From the NCBI GenBank assembly GCA_032718865.1, contig JALUTQ010000027.1, positions 248,001-312,000 on the forward strand: a DNA stretch of 64,000 nucleotides, written 5' to 3'. Source of the DNA: Tilletia caries (lineage: Eukaryota; Basidiomycota; Exobasidiomycetes; Tilletiales; Tilletiaceae). Below are positions 55,971-64,000 of the stretch, piece by piece; position 1 is the first letter of the stretch; each line of letters starts with the position of its first letter. Below the pieces are notes generated by a model. That model worked only from the letters and a program-made list of their open reading frames with translations, did not search any database and had not been told where the DNA came from. A program made the translations under genes and the position numbers.

Positions 55971-57121
55971 CTCACGAAAATTGGAAAAGGGGTAAAACGT
56001 GGGTGATTTGGGGGTAGATTCCACCCCCGGATTGCCCTCGGATTACCTACTGTTCGTCCCGTTCGCCACCTTAGGCTACCCTCGTTTTACCCCTGCAGAT
56101 GTTGTGTTTTGTGCGGATTTACCCACTTTGGTCAGACGGGCAAAACGTGGGTAAAACGAGGGTAGCATCAGGCTGGGTCTGTACCGGCCGCGAACCGCGA
56201 AAGTAAGGGAGCAAAAGACCATGTCCATTCCAGTGTCTAACATACATACATACACGACATACATAACATACATATATCTAACAGAGCAGCGAGAGGGGTT
56301 AGTGATGGAAGATATGTCGTCGGAACGTCGAATTGTCGCTGTGTGATGTGCCCTATGAGACTGTTCTGAACGAGAGGAGAGAAAAGAAGCGCAGACAGAG
56401 AGGAGAGCAGAAGAGAGACAGACGGGGAAGGCAGCAGACGGGGAGGGTTGGCAGCAGACGGGGAGGGAGGGCAGCAGACGGAGTTGGCAGCAGACGGGGA
56501 GGGAGGGCAGCAGACGGGGAGGGAGAGCAGCAGACGGGGAGAGGGTAGGAGACGGGGGAGGAGGGCAGCAGACGGGGAGGGAGAGCAGCAGACGGAGAAG
56601 GAGCGCAGACGGGGAGGGATCACGGGGGAGGAAGCAGACAGGGGGTGGAGCAGAAGGAGAAGGGGGGGAGCAGAAGGAGAGGGTAGCAGACGGGGAGAAG
56701 CAGACGGAGGGTAGCAGACGGGGAGAAGCAGATGGGGAGAGGTTAGGGAAGGAGGGTTAGCAGGGCAGTGGAAGGGTTAGGGCAGCACCGGCGCACAGCA
56801 AGGGGCGCCGAGGTCGAGCGTCGAGCCCTGTCGTGTGGTGCGTGGTGCGTGGTGGAAGAGAAGCAGAAATTTTCACCAAGTATCGATCTTCGCTGTATTG
56901 TAATCTAGTTGTATAGGAATCTAGAGAGTTGTAAGCCCGGCTGTTGGAACTACAAATTTAGAGTGGCCGATGACGCAACGGCAGAACTGTATCGCCAGAA
57001 GGGCAAGTTGAGGCAACCATCGTTTTACCCACAGCGAATTCGAGCACCCGCTTTTTACCCCAAGATCACCAGAAACTACCCTCGTTTTGCCTATTCTACC
57101 CCCGTTTTGAATTTTCCTGAG
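55971..57121. mobile_element. 1.15-kb TIR element with 7-bp target duplication
   Basis: The ends are CTCACGAAAATT on the left and the reverse complement of CTCAGGAAAATT on the right, extended inward by imperfect AAAACG/GGGTA-rich inverted sequence. AATGAAT flanks both ends (55964-55970, 57122-57128). Inside each end the motif GGGTAAAACG or its complement is repeated several times, like subterminal transposase-binding sites. No transposase is encoded; the centre is a minisatellite. A 7-8 bp duplication points to an hAT-like or related superfamily, but the family is uncertain. Confidence 0.7.
56429..56740. repeat. GA-rich minisatellite, ~20-bp unit
   Basis: Repeats of GGCAGCAGACGGGGAGGGAG with variants (AGCAGCAGACGGGGAGAG, GCAGACGGAG) in an interrupted array. 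Purines dominate the + strand. It lies inside the TIR element at 55971-57121. Confidence 0.85.
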
Positions 57122-57666
57122 AATGAATCGCCGGAGCGGGATACAAATGAGCTCTTGTGCAGGTGTATTTGATTCGGTTCGGAGTGCCGGACCTCCGCGC
57201 GCGAGTAGCAGCGTAACAGCGGGAGGTTGTGTGAGCGAAACCTTGTGTGATCGCAGGGAGCCTTGGCTGGAAGTCAGTCAGTGTCAGTCAGTCTGAGCCT
57301 CAGCCGGAACGCATTCACTCGCTCGCTCTCTTCGCTGGCTCTGCTGCTCTCCCACGCACTCGGATACCATACACACACGCGCGCGCGCGCACACTCAGCA
57401 TCGCCGCACGCATACAGCCCGGCTTCGGTTCGTTCAGGGCGAAGAACGACGCGAGAAACTTGTATCCAGGCCAAGCAGGAGCAGGAGCAGGACGCGCTTC
57501 TTCTTCTCACCTCTCAGCAAAGGACACGCAAAGCAAAGGAGCGAGGCGCTGCCTGCTGCTGCTGCTGCTGCTGCCGCCACTGCGAGCTGCCGTCGACGCG
57601 CTCTCCCGCCATCGCGCGCTTTAACCAGGAGGGGAAAGTCATCGTCCATCTCACCTATCTGCGGCC
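57122..57666. other. Upstream region of the poly-Q protein gene
   Basis: 545 bp. Contains ACACACACGCGCGCGCGCAC at ~57371-57390, CAGTCAGTCAGTGTCAGTCA repeats near 57280 and a GCTGCTGCTGCTG run near 57560. No gene apart from possible leader sequence. Confidence 0.45.
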
Positions 57667-60600
57667 ATGGTGTCCTCGCCTTCGACCGACAGCATGCCGG
57701 GCGCGCGGTCTCCTGCTCCTGCTCCTGCCCCTGCTTCTGCTTCGCCCGCCCCTGCTACTCCCGCCACTCCCTCCGTCAAACTCTCCAAGCCAAGTATCCT
57801 CAAGCGCATCTGGAAAAGCTCGTCGGCGGCGAGTCCCGGCTCACCCCCGAGCTCGGACAGCAGCACGGCCCCCGTCGCAGATATCAAGGCCCAGCTCGGC
57901 AGTTCGCCATCAGCACAGTCTCGCGCGTCCTTATCTTCGCGCCACCCACAGCAGCAGCATTCATCGTCGCCCCTCTCCCTCTTCCGCAGCCGAACACGGA
58001 CAACCTCACACACCAAACGAGCAGCCACCACAGACAGTCCGATGACCCCCCTTGCCATTCCAGCTCTGCCTACCCCTGACTTGGCAGCTCTCGCCAAGTT
58101 GAATGGGATGTTCCGCCCAAACGCGTCCGTCACGAAGTCGTCCACAGACTCAAAGCAGTCTGTCGGGGCCGGTAATCACGCGGACAAACCTTCCCAGCAA
58201 CAGGCACCTCCTACCCCGAAGGAGCGCCAGCAAGACACTACCGCGCTCGTTGCTGGCACTCCTTCATCACCACCACCAAGGGCCTCCGCAAGCATTCGGC
58301 CGGATCCAATGACTCCTCCCGCTCCTGTCTCGCTCCAGCACGAGCATTCATTGGCTTCGGGGAGCACTGCGGCACCGAAACCGTTAGCGGAAAATGCCAC
58401 CTCTCTCGCCTCATCCCTCGCCGTGCCATCTGCCGCTACCGTGATGAGGAGATCGATGGATTCATCACAGCGTGCGCAGCCTCTCGACGCGCCTGCTGCT
58501 GATCCCAATCTTTCACCATCCCGGCTCCCAACTTCAACAGGAGAACAGACCCCCAACACATCAGGCCTAGCGACTCCATTAGCAGCTCCAGCTCAGCTAC
58601 TCTCCCCCGCCACTGTCGTCGAGAGGCGTTCGACCTCCAGTCGGGCAGAGGAGACACTTACCCCTAACACAGACAAAAACTCATCAAAACTGATGTCCGA
58701 CTCCCATAGCACCACCACCTCAGCAGCTACCACGCCGGCACTCATCACCCCTGCTTCTTCTACCGAGAACAGCAACGGCTCGTCGCCCGGCGCACAGTCG
58801 AAGGATCAGGTCAAGCTCAGCAGTCGGCCCCAGTTGTCTCCCCCCGCCACCCTCTCGGTACCACAGAACAATGAAAAGAAGCGACGCTCCTTCCTCGGCA
58901 TCAAAATCGGTTCGTCCTGGTCTAGCAGGGCAAGCACGTCACCGATAGACCCACCGTCTCCGAGCATACCGTCAAATACATTGCAGCCGATCCCGGTTCC
59001 ACAAGCTGGCTCGGCGTCCTTTGACGTTGGTGATAGTGCTAATCGCGGAAGGCAGGGAGATACTCTATCGCCTGGTGCCAGGGTCAGGAGAGCCTCATCG
59101 TCGAGTCCCGGGGGTAAACATAACTTGGCCACTCAGACACGCTCGTCATCCACTCCCAAGCCAAACCAGAGAATGTCGTATCATCCAAGTGCGAATCCCT
59201 CACTTCCGATTCCCATCCCCGGATCGTCCACAGCCCCGTCGCCAGCTTCGAGTCAGCGTAGACGACGGTTCAAAGATACCCGCGATCTGTCTGCACTTGT
59301 CAATGAGCTCGCGGCGGAAGAGGCGGCTACTGCGGCGTACCACCAGCAGCAGGCGGCCGCGTTCCGGATGCCGCTGTCGTTTGCCAGCGCAGGTGCGGAC
59401 CTGACTGTGTCGAGTTACGCGTCCCAGAGTCTGCTTATCCCTCGGAGCTCGTCGTCTGCTCATCATCATCCAGCATCGTTGCGTGAGGCGGCCAATGTGC
59501 CATCGGTGGTTCCGAGCCTGCACTATGCGAATAGTAGCAGCAGTCTCTTTCCGCCAGGCCAGCAGGGTCCTGTCAAGGGTGTGTCGGCGGGGAGTAGAAA
59601 TGGGAGCGCGGCCAATTCGCCCGTTTCAAATAATGTTGACCTCCCTATTGTCGACGCTGGGAACTCGGTGAGTACAGTGTCACTCGCACCATAAGATTTG
59701 AGACTCCACACGCTGACCTTTGTCTTCTTTTCTCCACACAGCTCGTCACGAACGGGAGCGGCAGACTGTCCCCTCCGCAGGACCGACAGCAAAAGCTGGA
59801 CCGGTCGGCATCGTCCTCAAGTACGAGTCACAGTCACAACGCGCCCTCGGCCATCTCTCTGCCCTCCTCGCCTCCAGCCAGTGTCAGACTACGTCAGGCG
59901 CCGCAGAGTCAAGACGGCACCAACTGGGACGCCGCGTCCTCGCACTCGAACCGATCTGGGCTGTCGACTCCTGCCCATAACGTTTCGGCTGCCTCGGCTG
60001 CGTTTAGAAGCCGAGCGGCGGCCCTCGGGTTTTCGGCGTTGGATGCTGCTATGACGGGAGGCCATGGCCTCGTCGTGGATCCGTTCGGGTTCCCCATGCA
60101 CACTGATAGTCCATTCGACGCCGTCAAGGCGTACCGATCTCCAAGCTTGGGCACCAGCCCTTCGGCGGAAGGCGGTGGTACTCCGTTTGGGATGCAACGC
60201 AATGGGAGCGTGCAGAGTCTGGCGTACAGCCAGAATACGAACACGGGTGCGAACGCGTCGACGACGAGCTTCCATGCTGGTGGTGGGGCCAACTCGGACA
60301 CTCTCTCGATCGATGGCGCCGGTACGGCAACGTCGGCTTCGTCGCACGCTGGGAGCGTGCATCGGGTCCGGCGGAGCGTGCTGACGATGTCGCTGTATGA
60401 GCCCGAGGCGGGTAAAGTGACCACGCCGGAAGGTGGTCGGACACGGGAGGCGAGCGTGGATAGTGGCAAGCTCGGCGCGACGCGCGCCGGCGGTGGCGCC
60501 GAGAAGAGCAGCGGCGGTCGGCTTTCCTCCCCCTTCGGCAGCCGAGGCCCGAGTCGAACGGTGACACCGAAGACGAGCTCAAAGGCGCTGAACGAGGCTG

Positions 60601-60926
60601 TGCGGCAAGAGGAGAAGCTGCGGCTGAAAGAGGAGAAACAACGGTTGAAGGAGGAGAAGAAGCAGGAGCTTGAGAATGCGAAGAAGGTGAAGCAGCTGGA
60701 GCTGGAGATGAAGCTTGTGCCTACGGATCCACGGGCGCCGCGCGGGGCGGGGACGAAGGTGCCCAAGGAGACGAAGGCGGCTGTTGCGGCGCGGGAGGCG
60801 GAGCAGGAGAAGCAGCGTGCGTTGGCGAAGGGGGTTGATGAGGCGCTGAAGAAGGCGCAGGAGGCGCAGGCTGTTGCGTTGCAGGCGCAGTATAAGCGGC
60901 AGCAGCTGCGGCAGCAACAGTTACAT

Positions 60927-60987
<61 letters not shown>

Positions 60988-61316
60988 AACAGCAACAACA
61001 GCAACAACAGCAACTTTCGTCACAGAAGCAGGCTGAGGCACCATCACCACTACCATCCAGTGGCTCGGTCTCGGAACTTCCCGGAACAGCCAGCGCCGCA
61101 ACTACGTTGATGCCGACGTCTCCACCACCGAACGCGACCGGGACGGCGCATGGGGGCAGTCCCTCCAGTCCCGCCCGCCCGGCCCGCTCGCCTCGACGGT
61201 CGACTTCTAATTTGAGCCTGGGCAATAATGGGTCCGCTGCTGGCGATGGAGATGTGGAGTCGTCGCCACCGCCGCCGCTTCCTGCTCCTCAGAGTCGGCC
61301 GGAGGCTGTTAAGTGA
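57667..61316 (+). CDS. Long disordered Ser/Thr/Pro-rich protein with coiled coil and poly-Q
   Basis: Two exons (57667-59667, 59742-61316; GTGAGT donor, CACAG acceptor) make 1,192 codons. Most of the protein is Ser/Thr/Pro/Ala-rich and probably disordered. A short conserved-looking N-terminal motif (VKLSKPSILKRIWKSSS) and FLGIKIGSSWSSRAS near residue ~415 stand out. Before the C-terminus is a charged helix (EEKLRLKEEKQRLKEEKKQE), then a ~33-residue Gln tract and a Ser/Pro tail. There is no enzymatic or DNA-binding motif and no signal peptide. The texture recalls fungal signalling or polarity scaffolds, but that is only a guess. Gene boundaries are supported by the in-phase intron and the stop at 61314-61316. 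Confidence 0.75.
60920..61014 (+). repeat. CAG/CAA trinucleotide tract
   Basis: An almost uninterrupted run encoding ~33 Gln: a pure CAG stretch of about 16 units, then alternating CAA/CAG. It is in frame within the disordered protein. Confidence 0.9.
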
Positions 61317-62225
61317 TGGGTGTGGCGGGCCATCATCCATCATTTGCTTCGACGACGACACTTTTTTTTTTCACATGGAGCGTCAAACGGTTTCTCTTCT
61401 GCGCTCAAGGTGCCATTGGGGATATCCACCCCGGTCGTCTCACCATTCGAGCTTTCGTCGGCCCCATATTTCCAACACCCCAAGATGGGGGAACCCTTAC
61501 CACCTTCCTTCACAACAAGACAACAAACAACCCATCTTCAGATTCGATACACTAGCCCAGCGCTAACACAACCTACGGACATTTTTCGCCCTTTTTCCCC
61601 CGAACAGAACAAGTCATCCAAACCCATCGCCCCAACATCGTTCCCCGTCTATTTCGACTCCCAGCGTCCCCCCGTCTCGTCGATTTTTCTTTTGCTTTCT
61701 CGACTTCCACCTCGCGGTCTCCTGCCCCCACGATCTCGAGCGCCCCTTCCCAAAGCGACCCCCCACCTTCGTTGCCCTCTTCCCTTCCACTGCACCGTCT
61801 TTTCCGTTCCTGAACTTCTTTGGAGCTCCTACACTCTCTCTTAAACCTTACTCGGTGCCCCTTCGCCCTCTCTGTGCGCTTTCATCCCTTCTAGACCCCC
61901 AAACCCCCCTGGACGATCCCTTTGAACAATTTTTGTCTCCTTCTGACCTCCCTTTCTCTCCTTTCTCACTCTCTGTCTCTCTCTCTACTCACTCTAGCCC
62001 AGCCCACAGTCCACACACAATAGATCATTTGTTTTAGCAGTTCCCTTTTTCTATGCATTTGAATTGGGGGTGACCTTGAGAGGAAGCAGAGAGGTGTTAC
62101 ATACACACATACATTGGGGGAAGGGGGGTTCTCGGTGACGATGCGATGTTAAGCTCCTGAAGAAATGGTGCATTAAGATAGGGAATGGGAATGATAAACG
62201 TCGGGGGGTATCGAGGGGGACATGG
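61317..62225. other. Convergent intergenic region
   Basis: About 900 bp between two convergent stops. The + strand is strongly C/T-rich from 61560 to 62040 and contains a T-run at ~61366. Frames here are composition-driven. Likely two 3' UTRs. Confidence 0.45.
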
Positions 62226-64000
62226 TCATTGCAATGCGATGCGCTGGGTGAAGCTGGGCAACTTGAGGGTGAAAGGTACACCGCCGCTGGAGATGGACGA
62301 CGAAGCCGAAGTCGAATGCGATGCACCGCCTGCTGCGGACGATCCCGACGCTGCTGCTGCCGCTGCCGCCACTCCCGCCGCGTGCTGGTGCTGGTGGTTG
62401 CCCATCTGTGCATGTTGAGCAAAGCTGCTGAGATGGTGGTGTTGAGTCGAGTGCTGCTGCTGTTGTGGCTGGTAGCCGGCGTACGTGGGAGGGGTGTGCA
62501 AATTGCTACTGCTTCCGGAGCCGGAGCCGGCTGAAGTAGGTGTACTGCCCATAGAGACGAGGCTGGCTTGACTCCCGTTCGCACTGGAGTATCCTGAGTT
62601 GTAGCTTCCCGTCCCAGCTCCAGCTCCAGCGCCGGTGCCGGTGTAGCTGTTGCTGTTGCTACTGCCATACCCGCCAACGGCGCCGTTGCTGCTGTGAGAA
62701 TGGGTATGGCCGCCGTAGCCGTGGCTTTGGCTAGAGGAGCCCGAGCCCGAGCCAGAGGCGCTCATGGTGGAGTAGTCCCATCGGAGCGAGCCTGGTGGTC
62801 CACCGAGGTAGCGCGAGTACGAGGAGGAATCGACAGGCTGGGTGGCCGCTCGTTGATGGAGCGGGTAGTAGCTCGCCGCCGCGGCCGTAGCAGCTGCGGA
62901 CGCTGCTGCCGATGCTGCCGCCGCAGCCGCAGCCGAGGAGGACGAGGAAGAGGACGTGGAGTACGAAGGGAACCCCGAGGACGATACGCCGTGCTGCAGC
63001 TGGCTGGCCGTAGGCCCGCTGAGACCGAAGTGATTCTGCGGCATGGGCGGGGTAGGCAACGACGTTGTGGACGCTGCGCTGCCCGAAGTGTTGGTCCGAC
63101 GCTTGTAAGGGCCGCGCTTGATGCCGCGCTTGCGTTCTTTGCGGCCACTGTCGGTGCAAGTGTCGGTGAGGCCGTACTTGATGCAGCGCGAGCAGGGGCG
63201 GCCGATGTCGCACTTCTTGCAGGCTCGTTGGCAGTTGATGCAGGCGTTCTTGACTTGCACTCGCTGTGAGTGGGAGAGGACATGGTTAGCGTCTGTAGAA
63301 AGGGTAGCGTAAGAAAGAAGACATGATCTTTTTTTGCTCACCTTGGGCTTGATCATGGATGAGATGGGCTGGATCATGCCGGAAGGAGGCAGAGGATATG
63401 GGTTGTAGAGACCATGGCCGGTCGCTGAAGCCGAGTTGAGGGAGCCATCGGAGTGAAGCGGGTAGGCGAACATGTTCGAGGACGAGGAGGCCGGTTGGGA
63501 GAATGTGGCCGCGTACTGGCCCGGTGCTCGGTAGGATGAGTACGAGGACGAGTACGGGGACGCATAGGATGACGAGTAGGGCTGGTGATGGTGCTGGGAG
63601 TGAGGGTGTTCGTGGTGAGCAGTCATCGCGGCCATGTTGCTGTCGTCGAGGTGTTCGTTGGTTGGTGGGGCTAGGCCGGCTTTGATGGTTGCGGTGGAAG
63701 AAGTCGGTGCTGATGATGAAGAGGAGGAAGCTGTTGGGGACGAGCTTGCTGATGATGAATGTGGAGGGAAGATGGTATTGAGAGCGGGAGCGGAGGCGGA
63801 GACGGGGAGAGGAGCGGAGGTGGTGTTGTGTTGATGCTGGGTGGGATAGTGGTAGTGGGAGGGAGGAGGGGGGAGGATGGGTGGGACTTGCTGGTTGTGA
63901 AATCGTGTTTCGGGGTGGTATTGGTCCGAGGATGATATACCCGTTGCTGAGGCTGAGGTCGAGGCGTACTGATAGCCGTGCTCGTCCTGATAGTAGGAGG
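62226..64000 (-). CDS. Zn2Cys6 transcription factor (5' end beyond window)
   Basis: The 3' exon is 62226-63263; an intron at 63264-63341 joins it to an upstream exon that stays open to the right edge, so the N-terminus is missing. The Met at 63635 is internal: the same frame continues upstream as ATIKAGLAPPTNEHLDDSN. The zinc cluster (C-x2-C-x6-C-x5-C-x2-C-x8-C, beginning ACINCQRACKKCD) is followed by the basic linker RKERKRGIKRGPYKRR, a hallmark of a conserved fungal regulator group with a Gln after the second Cys. Both flanks are Ser/Tyr/His/Gly-rich and disordered, with long Ser/Ala tracts after the cluster. No fungal-specific middle homology domain is visible. Target genes cannot be inferred. 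Confidence 0.88.
   Translation of the reverse strand, partial: SYYQDEHGYQYASTSASATGISSSDQYHPETRFHNQQVPPILPPPPSHYHYPTQHQHNTTSAPLPVSASAPALNTIFPPHSSSASSSPTASSSSSSAPTSSTATIKAGLAPPTNEHLDDSNMAAMTAHHEHPHSQHHHQPYSSSYASPYSSSYSSYRAPGQYAATFSQPASSSSNMFAYPLHSDGSLNSASATGHGLYNPYPLPPSGMIQPISSMIKPKVSKKRSCLLSYATLSTDANHVLSHSQRVQVKNACINCQRACKKCDIGRPCSRCIKYGLTDTCTDSGRKERKRGIKRGPYKRRTNTSGSAASTTSLPTPPMPQNHFGLSGPTASQLQHGVSSSGFPSYSTSSSSSSSAAAAAAASAAASAAATAAAASYYPLHQRAATQPVDSSSYSRYLGGPPGSLRWDYSTMSASGSGSGSSSQSHGYGGHTHSHSSNGAVGGYGSSNSNSYTGTGAGAGAGTGSYNSGYSSANGSQASLVSMGSTPTSAGSGSGSSSNLHTPPTYAGYQPQQQQHSTQHHHLSSFAQHAQMGNHQHQHAAGVAAAAAAASGSSAAGGASHSTSASSSISSGGVPFTLKLPSFTQRIALQ

Noticed and set aside
56237..56714. Frames on both strands across the minisatellite
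   Set aside because: They are translations of a 20-bp repeat and carry no protein information.
1..64000. CRISPR arrays, operons, ribosome binding sites
   Set aside because: The window is eukaryotic nuclear DNA with spliceosomal introns; no such bacterial features apply, and no rRNA or convincing tRNA gene was found.

Overview
This window is nuclear DNA of a basidiomycete fungus. The gene models carry many short spliceosomal introns, mostly with GTGAGT donors and a CTGAC/CTAAC-like branch site near the acceptor. Orthologues of Sad1/USP39, Cwf19, Msh3, Rad5/HLTF, eIF2B-beta, AMPK-beta and a peroxisomal adenine nucleotide carrier are present, together with long Ser/Gln-rich disordered proteins. 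The style suggests Ustilaginomycotina or a relative, but that is an inference; no rRNA or other marker gene is in the window.

Layout. (1) 1-3.5 kb: 3' end of an ABC ATPase gene, convergent with the AMPK beta-subunit gene. (2) 4.0-7.7 kb: tandem duplication of a small secreted Gly-rich protein gene (109 and 183 aa). Between the copies lies a broken piece of the eIF2B-beta gene, whose intact copy is 18 kb away. (3) 8.5-17.6 kb: a transposon island. It holds a decayed PIF/Harbinger element, two members of a TIR family sharing a nearly identical left end (one carries an intron-containing gene of unknown function), a CACTG-ended MITE and a GC-rich nested MITE. (4) 18.1-28.4 kb: an unknown acidic protein, a TBC-domain protein, an MFS transporter, eIF2B-beta and an unknown nuclear-type protein. 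(5) 28.8-42.9 kb: three same-strand genes of DNA-repair type: an XPG/Rad2-superfamily nuclease, a RAD5/HLTF-type SNF2-RING protein and MSH3. A Tc1/mariner-type MITE lies upstream of MSH3. (6) 43.0-55.9 kb: five same-strand genes: SAD1/USP39, peroxisomal carrier, PNUTS/Ppn1-like PP1-binding protein, CWF19, with leaders and spacers between them. (7) 56-57.1 kb: a 1.15-kb TIR element with a 7-bp target duplication and an internal 20-bp minisatellite. (8) 57.7-64 kb: a long disordered poly-Q protein and a Zn2Cys6 transcription factor cut by the right edge.

Exon-intron structures were read by hand. For most genes the exon lengths sum to a multiple of three and the domain sequence runs on across each junction, which is the main support for the models. 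Functions are assigned from recognisable motifs; genes without such motifs are left as unknown. The strongest candidates for new biology are the tandem secreted-repeat locus with its captured eIF2B-beta tail, and the TIR element at 11.6-14.4 kb that encodes a spliced 370-aa protein with no recognisable transposase.
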